A stretch of DNA of 64,000 bases from Saprospiraceae bacterium (GTDB lineage Bacteria > Bacteroidota > Bacteroidia > Chitinophagales > Saprospiraceae). The stretch is from assembly GCA_026129545.1 (NCBI GenBank), contig JAHCHX010000001.1, forward strand, positions 2,727,501 through 2,791,500. Direction: 5' to 3'. Each line of letters begins with the position of its first letter. Position 1 is the stretch's first letter. This document shows, piece after piece, positions 1-9,928 of this stretch. A program made the position numbers and the translations under genes. The notes below the pieces were generated by a model. It saw only the letters and a program-made list of their open reading frames with translations, searched no databases and was not told the DNA's origin.

Positions 1-1
1 C

Positions 2-757
2 ATCCTCTGGACGGTGAAGACCACAAAGGAAAACCCACTAAGCGAAGAGGAGATGGAGCGCATTCGCCAAGCGCCGCTCGGGCTGAAAAACACTTTTAAG
101 GAAATATGGGAGGCCATCAAAGATATGCCGCTGACGATGAAGCAACTGGCGTTGGTAAAGTTGTTTCAGTGGTACGCGATGTTTTGTTATTGGCAATATA
201 TCGTGTTGTCGCTCTCCACCACTTTTTTTGGCACTACGGAAGAAACATCGGCAGGCTTCCGCGAGGCGGGGCTGATGAACGGGCAGATTGGCGGCTTCTA
301 CAATTTCATCGCCTTCGTTGGGGCGTTTGCGCTCATGCCGTTCACCAAGCGATTCGGGCCGAAAATATCGCATAGCATCTGCCTCACGTTGGCGGGTATC
401 GGCATGATGTGCATCCCGGAGATTAGCAACAAGCCCATGTTGTTTATTCCGATGCTCGGCATCGGCTTGGCTTGGGCAAGCATGATGGGCAACCCCTACA
501 TCATGCTCGCGGGCTGCATCCCCCCCGAACGCACGGGTGTGTACATGGGCATCTTCAATATGTTCATCGTGATTCCGATGATGATTCAGATTTTCACCTT
601 GCCGCTCTACTATCGGGCTTGGCTCGGCGGCAATCCCGAAAATGTGATTCGGCTGGCGGGGGCGCTGCTGCTCTGCGGCGCGGTAGCGGTGTTGTTTGTG
701 AAACTCGCGAAAAGCGATGGAGGGCAAGCACCCGCACCGATGGGTGGCGGGCATTGA
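2..757 (+). CDS. MFS sugar-type transporter, C-terminal part (cut by window start)
   Basis: The reading frame is open from the first bases of the window, so this is the 3' part of a longer gene; the GTG at 14 is only the first start-like codon. About 250 residues are visible with roughly six hydrophobic segments (for example around residues 45-65, 95-115, 130-150, 155-180, 185-205 and 215-235), i.e. the C-terminal six-helix half of a 12-helix carrier. The text MGIFNMFIVIP followed by a short helix, and the FQWYAMF start of the half, resemble the SLC45-like/GPH sugar:cation symporters of Bacteroidota. The substrate cannot be read; a mono- or disaccharide is an inference from the family. It ends in a soluble Gly/Pro tail and is followed by a strong hairpin that separates it from the convergent surface-protein gene. 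Confidence 0.72.
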   Translation: MLWTVKTTKENPLSEEEMERIRQAPLGLKNTFKEIWEAIKDMPLTMKQLALVKLFQWYAMFCYWQYIVLSLSTTFFGTTEETSAGFREAGLMNGQIGGFYNFIAFVGAFALMPFTKRFGPKISHSICLTLAGIGMMCIPEISNKPMLFIPMLGIGLAWASMMGNPYIMLAGCIPPERTGVYMGIFNMFIVIPMMIQIFTLPLYYRAWLGGNPENVIRLAGALLLCGAVAVLFVKLAKSDGGQAPAPMGGGH

Positions 758-788
758 TTTGTTTTATGCCGATGGGTTTTCAACGCAA

Positions 789-819
789 TGAGGCGGCGAC
801 TGCACCAGTCGCCGCCTCA
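789..819. terminator. Perfect hairpin between convergent genes
   Basis: A 14-bp perfect inverted repeat (TGAGGCGGCGACTG and its complement) with a 3-base loop lies between the transporter stop (757) and the stop of the giant gene on the other strand (877). There is no long T-tract on either side, but the position between two converging stops suggests a bidirectional transcription stop. Confidence 0.6.
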
Positions 820-876
820 AACGCAACAATTCAAAGCCTCTTTCGGAGACAACTTGTTTTTTCGGCTGCGAAAAAA

Positions 877-3800
877 TTATTTGCTTACCACAATCCGCCG
901 CGCGAGCATTTCATCTTTGACGCGCAACAGAATCGGGTAAACGCCGCTTGGCAGGCTGGACAAGTCCAAATCCAATTGTGTGGGTGCGGTGGCGAATTGT
1001 TGGATAACGCGCCGTCCGGTCATGTCGAGCACCGTTAGTTGCACTTCGTCATTTACCCCGTCGGGGAAAATGATAGATACATGGCCACTGGTCGGATTCG
1101 GCCTGATGAGCAGTTCCGAAGCCCAGTTCGGCTCTTTGGCATCCACCGTGTTGCGCACTTCAAAGGTTTGGCTCTGAATCGTGCAGCCAAAGGCATCGGT
1201 GACAACAACAACGTATTCTCCAGCACCCAGATTTGTCAGGTCTTCTGTGTTGGCCGGGAACGGTTGGCCGTTCTTGGTCCAGACATAGGTGTATGGAGGA
1301 AGGCCACCCGTGACGGTCAAGTTTATCGCACCGACGCTCTGGTTGTTAAAATCGTCCGTAACATCGGCGTTGACCACTATTTGGTTGAGAATCGTCACCT
1401 CAAAGCTACAAGAGCCTGCGTTGCCACCCGCATCCGTGTATGTATAGGTGTTGGTCGTCACGCCCAAGGGGAAGGTGGCACCGCTTGGCAAACCTGCCGA
1501 GAGTGTCCAGAAGCCGCCATTTCCAAGGCAGTTGTCGGTGGCAACGGGTGCGCCGTATTGAACGACGTTGTTGCCAAAGCAACGGACTATGCTTGGCGGG
1601 CAGCTGGTGGTTGGTGGCGAGTTGTCAATGATGGTGACTACCACGATGGCCGTGCTTGTGTTGCCCGCATCGTCCGTCGCGGTCACCGTGATGGATTGCG
1701 GCCCTAATTGAGTGCAGTTGAAATTGGTCGGCGCAATCGTGATGCTGCTCACGGCGCAGTTGTCGGTAGCGGTCACGCCAAGCAGTTGCGCGGTCAGCGT
1801 CACGGTGCCAGTCGAACCAAGCGCCACGTCAACTGGCCCGCCGACAATCACTGGCGATTCAGTGTCCACTGCATTAACAGTAACCGAGGTGGTGGCTGTA
1901 CAGCCGTTTGCGTCGGTTGCGGTTGCCCCAAAACTGCCCGCTACGAGGTTGATAGCGGTAGGCCCGGTTTGGCCGTTGCTCCAGGCGATTGATATAGTGC
2001 CCGTTCCGCCCTCCGCTGATATGGTGGCGGAGCCTTTCGGGAGGCCAGCACAATCGGTGTTTGTTATGCTTTCCGTCACTATTGTGAGCAAAGGTGGTTG
2101 TGTCAAAGCGACGCTGCTCGTTATTTGGCATCCCTCGGCATCTGTGACGGAGACCGTATATGTGCCTTCGCCGAGATTGCTCTCCGTCTGAGCGGTGCCG
2201 CCTGAACTCCACAGATAAGAGAATGGCCCGTTGCCTCCCGTGATAAGCACAGTTATTTGGCCATTCGTCAACCCATTGCAAGAGGGGTTAACAGCCAGAA
2301 AATCAGAGGAAAGGCCACACTCGCTGGCTATCACTTCCACTGACCCGGTAGCGGTGCAGCCGTTGGCATCAGAAACCGTTACGCCGTAGGTTCCCGGTGC
2401 CAAATTCGCAATACTTGCAGTGGTTTCGCCCGTTGTCCACAAATAAGAATATGGTTGTGTGCCCCCTGTTGAGCCGGCAGTAGCGGTGCCATCGTTGATG
2501 CCGGGGCCAGTTGCATTGGTCGAGGAAGCATTGGCCAGCAGCGGGGCAGGCTCTGTTATCAAGACCAAGACCTCTGTCGGGCAATTCGCAGCATCGGTAG
2601 CGGTGCCGGAATAGGAGCCGGGTGCCAGGTTTTCTATGGTGCTGGTCTCTCCCCCATTGCTCCAAGAATAAGTGAAAGGCGCAACGCCGTTCGTAACGGT
2701 AATGGTGGCTGAACCGTCATTGGCACCTGCGCAACTTACATTTTGCGATTGCACGGTCGCTGCGATGGTGCAATTAAATGCGTTCACGGTGACGACCGCG
2801 ACCGCTGTGCAACCATTGATGTCCGTCACGGTGACCGAGTAGTTGCCCGGCAAAAGGTTGGTGATGGTCGCCGTGGTACCACCTGTGTTCCAATTGAACG
2901 AGTAGGTCGGGGTGCCGCCTGTTGGGGCAGCAGTAGCAGTGCCGTCTATGGTTCCGTTGCCTGTTTGCGGGGTGGCGCTGGCATTGGCCAGCAGCAAGGT
3001 AGGCTGCGTGACCGTCACGGTTGCGGTGGCCGTGCAGTTTTCGCCATCGGTCACCGTCACCGTGTAGGTGCCAGCACCGAGGTTGTTGATGGTAGGCGTA
3101 TTGGCACCCGTGTTCCACAGATAAGTGTAGGTGTTGTTGCCGCCGCCCGGCGTGACGGTCGCGCTGCCGTTTTGGGCACCGTTGCACAACACGTTGTTGC
3201 CCGCGGCAGAGGCGGTCACGTTCGGATTTTGAATCACCGTAGTAGTGGCGGTGCTGGTGCAGCCATTGATGGTGTTGGTGACCATTACGCTGTAAGCACC
3301 GGGCTGATTGACATTGAGCGCGGGGTTGTTGCCCGTGTTAGTGGTGGAGCCGTCGGGGTTGGTCCAAGTGAAGTTGAGGATGCTAGCGGGCGGGTTGCTG
3401 GTGGCGACCAGATTGGTGTTGGCATTGTTGCAGTTCAGATTGCCAGTAACACTAAGCGTAGCACCCGGAAAGGCGATGTTTTGCGAGACGACAGCGGTAG
3501 CGGTGCTGGAGCAGCCGTTTGAACCTGTTACGGTCAAAATGTAGTTGCCCGGAAGCCCGACAGTTGGGTTTTGCAGCATGGAGGCGAACCCGTTCGGGCC
3601 TGACCATGAGAAAGTAGGATTCGAGGCTGGCGAGCTGCCGCTGATGACGACATCCGTGTCGGCGCAAGTCAGCGTGTCGCCGATTGCTGAAGCGCCGGGA
3701 AGTTGGGCATCATCAACTACGATAGCGACGGCTGAGTTGGAGCAGCCCGTAGCGCCATCCGTGACGATGATGGTGTAGTTGCCGGGCGTATTCACCGTTG

Positions 3801-5598
3801 GGTTTTGCTGATTGGAAGTAAAGCCGCCAGGGCCGTTCCAAAGGAAAGTCGGGTTTGCGGCATTGGTGGTGGCCTGCAAGGTGACGCTTGGCTGTACACA
3901 GGTTTGGGAGCCACCTTGGGCACTGACTGTCGGGGGGAGGGTTTGCGCAGTGACTTTTGTTACATCAAAAGAAACACAGCCGTTTTCATTATCTGTCACA
4001 TACAGAATGTACAGGCCCGTAGCATTCACTATGGGGGTCAAAGTTGCTCCCCCTGACACGATGTTGCCGCCATTGGATGCAACCCACAGGTAGGAGTATT
4101 GAGGGCCGGCGGAACCTGCACCCTGCAATTGTATCTGTGCTTGGGCGCACGACAGCATCATGTCAGGTCCCGCATTAGCCTGTGGCAGGGTTGTGTCGGC
4201 AGCCACCATGACCATTACGGAGTCTTTGCAAGCCTTGCCACCTCCGAAATTGGTCACGATAAGCGTGTGAGCGCCCGGCACGGTAGCCAAGGCAGTGCTT
4301 TGAGTGCTGATGGTCTGGCCGGAAGGGTTGAGCCATTCGTAGAACACGGTGTTGCCTTGCGACGAGCCGTTGCTCGTCAAAAGCACTTCGGTTTTCGTGC
4401 AGGTGAGCGTGTCGGATACCTGCGCCGCTGCCTTCACTGGGATTTTTACGAGTGAAAATTGGACAGTGCTGTCGCATCCATCAGCGGAGGGAACGATTTC
4501 GAGATAAGTACCTGTTTCGCAGAACTCAAATCCATTGACGTAAAAACACTCAGGCTCACATAGGTAGTTGACTGGCAACACCCTGAACTTTCGGGGAAGA
4601 ACCTTGATCTCCTGCCGCACCACGCTATCGCAGCCCAAATACGATTGATACGGCGTGGAAGTCAATGTGTAAGTGCCGGGTGTGAGCAGCGCCGTGTAAG
4701 GCTGCTCGGACCAAATAATGGGAAGCTGTTCGTAGCAGTACACTTCGCTATCCAAGACGGTAATTGGAATCGCGGTGTTAGTCACTGGCAGGCAGGTGGT
4801 GACGGGGTCTTTGCATGGCGACGAGACCGACACGCAGACATTGCCGCCCACAGGCCCGAACTCTACCTCAACCGTGTTGGCGGTAAACAACGTGCCAGGA
4901 ATCACATACTTTGTCACAATGTTGGAGCCACCGTCTATTTTTGAACCCGGAGGCGCCGTCCATGTGTAGGTAGTGGCAAACGTTACGGGTGGCACACTGT
5001 ATTTCACTTTGGCTTTCGGGCAGACTTCGGTAGGCCCACTTATTACACCCAAAGGCCCCAGATTGGGGGGATTGGCCGAGCCTTGTGAGACAATAACGCT
5101 GTATTTGCAAACAGCACCGTTGTCACCGTCCACCACCAACAGATACACGTCGCCGACGCTCAACCCATTGAATGAAAGAGTGGGGTTATTTGGGTCGAGA
5201 GGGGTGGCGCAACTTAACGCCTCATTCCCCGGCCCCGACGTGGGACAATAAGCAAAAAGGCCTACGTCAATGTTGCTGCCGCTTGAGCAACCTGTGGTTT
5301 TAAAAGAAAACTCAACAAATGACGAGCCCGCGATAAAGGCATACCAACGAGCGTTCGTGAGCACAAGAGGGCCTTGCCCCGGTGCATCAACGCAAAAATT
5401 CACCACAATGTCAGGAAATGGGAAGGCAAAAAGCTGGTCGTCAAAACCGCTGTTCATGTCGCAGTTGACACACGCCGAGACACAGGTTGGAGAGCTTATT
5501 GGCTGGCCTGATTGACAGACCGGAGGGATGAAGGACTGCGCCCCCATCTTCCCTGCCACAATGGTGGAAAGCAGGAGCAGGGTAAAAAAATGTTTCAT
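877..5598 (-). CDS. Giant secreted SprB/HYR-repeat protein with T9SS type A sorting domain
   Basis: A protein of 1573 residues from the ATG at 5598, chosen because it gives a clean signal peptide (MKHFFTLLLLSTIVAGKMGAQ without an extension); the frame opens a little earlier at 5637. Order of parts: signal peptide (1-21); a Cys-rich N-terminal module with CxxCDMNSG (about 40-190); Ig/PKD-like modules with repeated 'PTFSWSGPNGF' type text (about 200-790); six SprB-type repeats of about 75 residues, each with 'GTYTVTVTDANGC' type ends (about 800-1245); one HYR module (about 1246-1336, ATDNC and TATDDAGN); a seventh SprB-type repeat; and a C-terminal T9SS type A domain (about 1496-1573, RPNPTSGH ... 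LPSGVY ... RIVVSK). SprB in Flavobacterium is a mobile gliding adhesin; by analogy this is exported through T9SS and displayed on or shed from the surface. Ligand unknown. It stands alone between convergent and divergent neighbours. Confidence 0.88.
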   Translation of the reverse strand: MKHFFTLLLLSTIVAGKMGAQSFIPPVCQSGQPISSPTCVSACVNCDMNSGFDDQLFAFPFPDIVVNFCVDAPGQGPLVLTNARWYAFIAGSSFVEFSFKTTGCSSGSNIDVGLFAYCPTSGPGNEALSCATPLDPNNPTLSFNGLSVGDVYLLVVDGDNGAVCKYSVIVSQGSANPPNLGPLGVISGPTEVCPKAKVKYSVPPVTFATTYTWTAPPGSKIDGGSNIVTKYVIPGTLFTANTVEVEFGPVGGNVCVSVSSPCKDPVTTCLPVTNTAIPITVLDSEVYCYEQLPIIWSEQPYTALLTPGTYTLTSTPYQSYLGCDSVVRQEIKVLPRKFRVLPVNYLCEPECFYVNGFEFCETGTYLEIVPSADGCDSTVQFSLVKIPVKAAAQVSDTLTCTKTEVLLTSNGSSQGNTVFYEWLNPSGQTISTQSTALATVPGAHTLIVTNFGGGKACKDSVMVMVAADTTLPQANAGPDMMLSCAQAQIQLQGAGSAGPQYSYLWVASNGGNIVSGGATLTPIVNATGLYILYVTDNENGCVSFDVTKVTAQTLPPTVSAQGGSQTCVQPSVTLQATTNAANPTFLWNGPGGFTSNQQNPTVNTPGNYTIIVTDGATGCSNSAVAIVVDDAQLPGASAIGDTLTCADTDVVISGSSPASNPTFSWSGPNGFASMLQNPTVGLPGNYILTVTGSNGCSSTATAVVSQNIAFPGATLSVTGNLNCNNANTNLVATSNPPASILNFTWTNPDGSTTNTGNNPALNVNQPGAYSVMVTNTINGCTSTATTTVIQNPNVTASAAGNNVLCNGAQNGSATVTPGGGNNTYTYLWNTGANTPTINNLGAGTYTVTVTDGENCTATATVTVTQPTLLLANASATPQTGNGTIDGTATAAPTGGTPTYSFNWNTGGTTATITNLLPGNYSVTVTDINGCTAVAVVTVNAFNCTIAATVQSQNVSCAGANDGSATITVTNGVAPFTYSWSNGGETSTIENLAPGSYSGTATDAANCPTEVLVLITEPAPLLANASSTNATGPGINDGTATAGSTGGTQPYSYLWTTGETTASIANLAPGTYGVTVSDANGCTATGSVEVIASECGLSSDFLAVNPSCNGLTNGQITVLITGGNGPFSYLWSSGGTAQTESNLGEGTYTVSVTDAEGCQITSSVALTQPPLLTIVTESITNTDCAGLPKGSATISAEGGTGTISIAWSNGQTGPTAINLVAGSFGATATDANGCTATTSVTVNAVDTESPVIVGGPVDVALGSTGTVTLTAQLLGVTATDNCAVSSITIAPTNFNCTQLGPQSITVTATDDAGNTSTAIVVVTIIDNSPPTTSCPPSIVRCFGNNVVQYGAPVATDNCLGNGGFWTLSAGLPSGATFPLGVTTNTYTYTDAGGNAGSCSFEVTILNQIVVNADVTDDFNNQSVGAINLTVTGGLPPYTYVWTKNGQPFPANTEDLTNLGAGEYVVVVTDAFGCTIQSQTFEVRNTVDAKEPNWASELLIRPNPTSGHVSIIFPDGVNDEVQLTVLDMTGRRVIQQFATAPTQLDLDLSSLPSGVYPILLRVKDEMLARRIVVSK

Positions 5599-6063
5599 AA
5601 GTAGTAGTTGTTGTTGAAAAGGTGAGAAAAAGTGCAATTAAAGAGAAAGGTCGGAGGGCAATGATTCGGCAAATTAAAGGTGCCTCAAACAATTCGTCCG
5701 GTGTTATTTCTGCAATGGCTACTTTTTTCCGAAAACCGTTCAAATTACCTGAAAAAAAGTTGAGAGAGAATGGCATACTAATGCTTTTGCAAAAATTCCG
5801 ATTGCCGCACCCAGCCAATAGGCCTTTTGGGACAAGACGTATTTAAGGACAAGACAGTTGGGGATAAGGTGCAACATATTCATCAGAGACGCGGTCAGCA
5901 GTATTCGTCAAGTTGGGTCGTAGATTCTATGGGTGGCATTTGGCACCCCATTTTATCTGCTCGGCGATTGGACTGTATTCTATTATTCAGCGCATACAAA
6001 ATGACGAAAAACGCGATAAAAAAGCGATACGACAGTGCGACAAAACTCCCGTCCTTTGCGCCC
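5599..6063. other. Intergenic region between divergent genes, nothing recognised
   Basis: This gap of about 465 bases is A+T-richer than the flanking genes and separates the surface-protein gene (leftward) from the EamA exporter (rightward). Open frames in it are short and show no family resemblance. It must hold the promoters of both genes, but I found no perfect TAnnTTTG match. An in-frame ATG at 6001 would lengthen the exporter by 21 basic residues. Confidence 0.5.
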
Positions 6064-6939
6064 ATGTCCTCCCGCGCCCCTTCCGCCCTCGACTGGCTCG
6101 TTTTGTTTGTTTTGGCCCTGATATGGGGCGCTTCTTTTCTATTCATCAAACGCTCGGTAGCCATCTTCTCCCCCCTTCAAATGGCGATGTGGCGCATGGT
6201 GTTGGCCACGGCGCTTTACCTCCCCGTGGCGGCGGCCTTTTGGTCGAAAATTGACTGGCGACGCTGGCGGCCCCTGCTTGTGGTGGCGTTTTGCGGCTCG
6301 GCCATTCCGAATTTTCTCTTTGCGGTGGCGGGTCAGCACGTCAACAGCAGCCTTGCCGGAGTGCTCAATTCGCTCACGCCGTTGTTCACGCTCATGCTCG
6401 GTGTGGCGTTTTTTGAAATGAAATTTACCCAACGGAAAATAATAGGCGTGGTGCTCGGCCTATTGGGCGCGGCGATGCTGATTTTGTTCAACAGCAAAAG
6501 CAACATGTCGGGCAATGCCTTTTTTGCAAGCCTGTGCGCCCTAGCAACGGTGTGCTACGCGGTGAATGCCAATGTGGTGAACAAGTGGCTGCGCGACCAA
6601 CACCCGGCGGGCATCGCGTCGGCAGCATTCGTGCTGACGGGCTGGATGTTTCTCACGGGGCTTTGGTGGTCGGGCGGTTGGGAAGAAGCCCAACGCGACG
6701 AGCGCGGGATGGAAGGCTTGGGCTATATCGCCTATCTCGCTTTGTTGGGCACGGTGGGCGGCTCCATTCTTTATTTTTGGTTGTTGCAGCGCACCAGCGC
6801 CGTGTTTGCCACCTCCGTCACTTACCTCTTGCCCGTGGCGGCCATTGGGTTGGGCGCTTTCGACGGCGAGATGATTGGCCCGCTTGACTTGGCGGGGACA
6901 GGGGTGATTTTGACAGGGCTTTATATCGCACGAAAATGA
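6064..6939 (+). CDS. EamA/DMT-family permease
   Basis: A protein of 291 residues with about ten hydrophobic helices arranged as two EamA repeats, the standard size for drug/metabolite exporters. The first helix begins LDWLVLFVLALIWGASFLF, the typical EamA opening with the WG(A/S)SF motif; the second repeat begins near residue 150 (FFASLCALATVCYAVNANV) and ends with GTGVILTGLY. The start at 6064 (MSSRAPS) is preferred because it puts the first helix near the N-terminus; 6001 is a possible alternative. The substrate is not predictable: members move amino acids, nucleosides or cofactors across the inner membrane. Followed directly by a palindromic terminator-like element. Confidence 0.85.
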   Translation: MSSRAPSALDWLVLFVLALIWGASFLFIKRSVAIFSPLQMAMWRMVLATALYLPVAAAFWSKIDWRRWRPLLVVAFCGSAIPNFLFAVAGQHVNSSLAGVLNSLTPLFTLMLGVAFFEMKFTQRKIIGVVLGLLGAAMLILFNSKSNMSGNAFFASLCALATVCYAVNANVVNKWLRDQHPAGIASAAFVLTGWMFLTGLWWSGGWEEAQRDERGMEGLGYIAYLALLGTVGGSILYFWLLQRTSAVFATSVTYLLPVAAIGLGAFDGEMIGPLDLAGTGVILTGLYIARK

Positions 6940-6943
6940 TTAA

Positions 6944-7006
6944 GCTTATCGCGGTGGAGGTCTTTGGCGAAGGGAACGCCCCCCACCGCGATAAGCCTAT
7001 TTTTTC
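6944..7006. repeat. Stop-proximal palindromic element, copy A (also terminator of the EamA gene)
   Basis: A 14-bp perfect inverted repeat (GCTTATCGCGGTGG at 6944-6957, complement at 6983-6996) starts 5 bases after the EamA stop and is followed by a T-run. The loop carries CTTTGGCGAAGGGAACG. Read on the other strand, the element matches the ones at 63435-63483 and 59087-59142 (GCGGTGG, then CCCTTCGCCAAAG, then CCTCCACCGC). It therefore belongs to a dispersed family and is not just a one-off terminator. Confidence 0.7.
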
Positions 7007-7146
7007 AGGCGGTTGCAGGTTCCCTCGTTTTTCATATTTCCGCCCTCTACCTTTGTGCCTCATTTTTTTTTACAAACCGCCTACTCCGTTCGTATGGAGC
7101 ACAGGCACCCGCCTTTCGTTTGGGTGGGCTAAAACACACTTTTTCA

Positions 7147-9066
7147 ATGATAAACATCACATTCCCCGACGGCAACGTTCGTCAGTATGCCGCCGGAACC
7201 ACCGCGCTCGACGTGGCAAAAAGCATCAGCGAAGGTCTTGCCCGCGTCGTGCTGGCAGCTTCCGTCAATGGCGAAGTGCGGGATTTGACGCGCCCCATCA
7301 ATGAGGACGCCACCATCGTTTTTCACAAATGGGAGGACAAAGAGGGCAAGCAAACCTACTGGCACTCTTCCGCTCACCTGCTCGCCGAGGCGCTGGAATC
7401 GCTGTTTCCCGGCACCAAATTCGGCATCGGCCCTGCCATCGAAAATGGCTTCTACTATGACGTGGACACGGGCGACCGAATGCTGACCCCCGCAGAGTTC
7501 CAGAAAATCGAGCAAAAAATGCTCGAGCTGGCCCGCAACAAAAGCGAGTACAAACGCAGCGAAGTCTCCAAAGCCGACGCTATCAAGTTTTTTAAGGAAA
7601 AAGGCGACGAGTACAAACTCGAACTGATTGACGGCTTGGAAGACGGCCAAATCACTTTCTACCAGCAAGGCAATTTCGTGGACCTCTGCAAAGGCCCGCA
7701 CCTGCCGAGCACCGAGCCTATCAAAGCCGTCAAAATCCTCAACCTCGCCGGCGCTTACTGGCGCGGCGACATGGAGCGCAAGCAGCTGACGCGGGTCTAT
7801 GCCATCACTTTCCCCAAGCAGAAAGAACTCGATGAGTACTTGCAAATGCTGGAGGAGGCCAAAAAACGCGACCATCGCAAATTGGGCGCTGAGTTGGAGC
7901 TGTTCATGTTTTCGGAAAAAGTGGGGCAGGGGCTTCCGCTATGGCTTCCGAAAGGCACGGCGGTGCGTCAGCGTTTGGAGGATTTTTTGAAAAAAGAACA
8001 ACTCAAACGCGGCTATCAGCCCGTCATCACGCCGCATATCGGAGGCAAAAAGCTCTACGTCACTTCCGGCCACTGGGAAAAATACGGCAAAGACTCCTTC
8101 CAGCCCATCCACACACCCGACGTGGACGAAGAGTTTCTGCTCAAACCGATGAACTGTCCACATCACTGCGAAATCTATGGCCATCGCCCGCGCTCCTACC
8201 GCGAGTTGCCAGTGCGCATTGCAGAGTTTGGCACCGTTTATCGGTACGAAATGTCGGGCGAGCTGCACGGCCTCACGCGGGTGCGCGGCTTCACGCAAGA
8301 CGATGCCCATATATTCTGCACCGAAGACCAAATCAAAGACGAGTTTCTCGGCGCGCTCGACCTCACTCGATATGTGTTGGCAAAATTGGGTTTTGACAAA
8401 TTCACCGCCCAAATCAGCCTCCGCGACCCGAACGACAAGTCGAAATACATAGGCTCTGACGAAAACTGGGCAAAAGCCGAACAAGCCATCATTGACGCGG
8501 CGGCGGAAGCAGGCCTCCAAACCGTGACCGAACTCGGCGAGGCGGCGTTCTACGGCCCAAAACTCGATTTCATGGTGAAGGACGCATTGGGGCGCTCTTG
8601 GCAGCTCGGCACCATCCAAGTGGACTACAACCTGCCGATTCGCTTCGACCTCTGGTATGTCGGCGCAGACAACCAATCGCACCGACCAGTGATGATTCAC
8701 CGCGCACCGTTCGGCTCCATGGAACGGTTCATGGGTGTGCTGATTGAAAACTGCGCGGGCAAATTCCCGCTTTGGCTCTCGCCGGAGCAATTTGCCATCC
8801 TACCCGTGTCGGACAAGTTTGTGGAATACGCCTACCAAGTCAAGCAACAACTCGAGGCCGACGACCTGCGCGGCTCAGTGGATGACCGCAACGAGACGAT
8901 TGGCCGCAAAATCCGCGACAACGAACTGAAGCGCACCCCGTTTCTGCTCATCGTGGGCGAAAAGGAAGTGGAGGCCGGCACCGTCGCCGTGCGCAAGCAA
9001 GGCGAGGGCGACCAAGGGGCTGTGACAGTGGCGGCGTTTGCCGAGATGGTGAAGGCGCAACTGTAA
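7147..9066 (+). CDS. thrS: Threonine-tRNA ligase
   Basis: Charges tRNA-Thr with threonine in the cytoplasm. The start at 7147 (MINITFPDG) gives 639 residues, the usual bacterial length; the frame opens further upstream at 6964 but that stretch overlaps the hairpin of the previous gene and is not protein-like. Parts in order: TGS domain (1-65), editing domain with the [11 protein letters not shown] motif (about residue 75), class II catalytic core with [16 protein letters not shown] (zinc-binding Cys and His), [18 protein letters not shown] (motif 2) and [17 protein letters not shown] (motif 3), and an anticodon-binding domain ending in FAEMVKAQL. No missing key residue was noticed. Confidence 0.97.
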   Translation: MINITFPDGNVRQYAAGTTALDVAKSISEGLARVVLAASVNGEVRDLTRPINEDATIVFHKWEDKEGKQTYWHSSAHLLAEALESLFPGTKFGIGPAIENGFYYDVDTGDRMLTPAEFQKIEQKMLELARNKSEYKRSEVSKADAIKFFKEKGDEYKLELIDGLEDGQITFYQQGNFVDLCKGPHLPSTEPIKAVKILNLAGAYWRGDMERKQLTRVYAITFPKQKELDEYLQMLEEAKKRDHRKLGAELELFMFSEKVGQGLPLWLPKGTAVRQRLEDFLKKEQLKRGYQPVITPHIGGKKLYVTSGHWEKYGKDSFQPIHTPDVDEEFLLKPMNCPHHCEIYGHRPRSYRELPVRIAEFGTVYRYEMSGELHGLTRVRGFTQDDAHIFCTEDQIKDEFLGALDLTRYVLAKLGFDKFTAQISLRDPNDKSKYIGSDENWAKAEQAIIDAAAEAGLQTVTELGEAAFYGPKLDFMVKDALGRSWQLGTIQVDYNLPIRFDLWYVGADNQSHRPVMIHRAPFGSMERFMGVLIENCAGKFPLWLSPEQFAILPVSDKFVEYAYQVKQQLEADDLRGSVDDRNETIGRKIRDNELKRTPFLLIVGEKEVEAGTVAVRKQGEGDQGAVTVAAFAEMVKAQL

Positions 9067-9127
9067 CGCCAACCTTCTGGTTGGCGCGACGCGGCGCGGA
9101 AGGCTTGATTGCCTTTCGCGCCGTTTT
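9067..9127 (+). terminator. Tandem hairpins after thrS
   Basis: Two stem-loops follow at once on the thrS stop: an 8-bp stem CGCCAACC/GGTTGGCG (9067-9086) and a 13-bp stem CGGCGCGGAAGGC with one G-U pair (9092-9123), the latter followed by TTTTCGTTT. The second has the form of an intrinsic terminator. Confidence 0.7.
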
Positions 9128-9160
9128 CGTTTCAAAGGCAGAAAGCTACTACTTAGACAA

Positions 9161-9248
9161 GGGCAGCGCCCCGAAAACATATTCTGGGGCGCTGCCCCTC
9201 ACGAAATAATTTCAAACATCTCCTACCAATTTTTCGGGGCGCTGCCCC
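9161..9248. repeat. Inverted and direct copies of a 12-13 bp GC-rich word
   Basis: GGGCAGCGCCCC (9161-9172) is followed by its exact complement GGGGCGCTGCCC (9186-9197), forming a 12-bp stem with a 13-base loop, and GGGGCGCTGCCCC recurs in direct orientation at 9236-9248. The three copies sit in an otherwise A+T-rich gap. A terminator on either strand or a protein-binding site are both possible. Confidence 0.55.
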
Positions 9249-9928
9249 TGCCTAAATAGTCACATCACCTATATCTTTCGAGCCAACGGGAGGGACGAGA
9301 GATGGCTCGAAATAGGAGCTCAAAGGTTTTGACAGAACGCTCTCCGGCGAAGATGTTTGCACAGGGTTGGAATTGGATTTGCGACGCTTGCGGATTCGGC
9401 AAGTTCGATTCACCAGCCATTCTCGGTTTGTAAGAGGTGTCATCTTTTGAGGAACTATACTTCGCGCCGTTAGGTTTTGGGCATGGCTGCAATCGCAATC
9501 TGTTCAAAATCAATAACATCAATCATGTTCATCTAACAAATCCTAGCGAATCAAGGTATAAAAAGCTGACACCTCGGCCTGTTTTTGAGATGTCACCCTT
9601 CCATGCTTCCGGGATGACAGCTCAGAACCCGCCAAAGCGAGAATGGCTGTCGATTCACTGCAATTTTTTGTCTGGCGGCAATCGTGAAAGAACCGCTTCC
9701 GACTGCGCAACACTTCGAATTGGATTAGCTATTGCCAGCCACACCAAAAAACAGACGAATTCTAAAAAATCGGCCACTCCGATTGATTCGAGCAAGTTGA
9801 CGTACTTTTACCCCCGAAAATGCTCCTAATCACCACACAAGGGGCATTGGCCCATCATTCACCGGTACCATATTTCACACAGCGTGAGCCATGTACCGCA
9901 AACAGCGAACCGTCAAATCTTTCAAACT
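9249..9928. other. Long intergenic stretch, no recognisable gene
   Basis: About 680 bases without a convincing gene. Open frames exist on both strands (the longest at 9437-9829, 130 codons) but their translations look like random sequence, with no domain, signal peptide or hydrophobic pattern. The stretch is A+T-richer than its neighbours and may hold decayed sequence plus the promoter of the acyl-CoA dehydrogenase gene. Confidence 0.5.

Noticed and set aside
9437..9829. A 130-codon frame in the gap after thrS
   Set aside because: Translation lacks any domain, signal or sensible hydrophobic pattern, and frames of like length exist on both strands.
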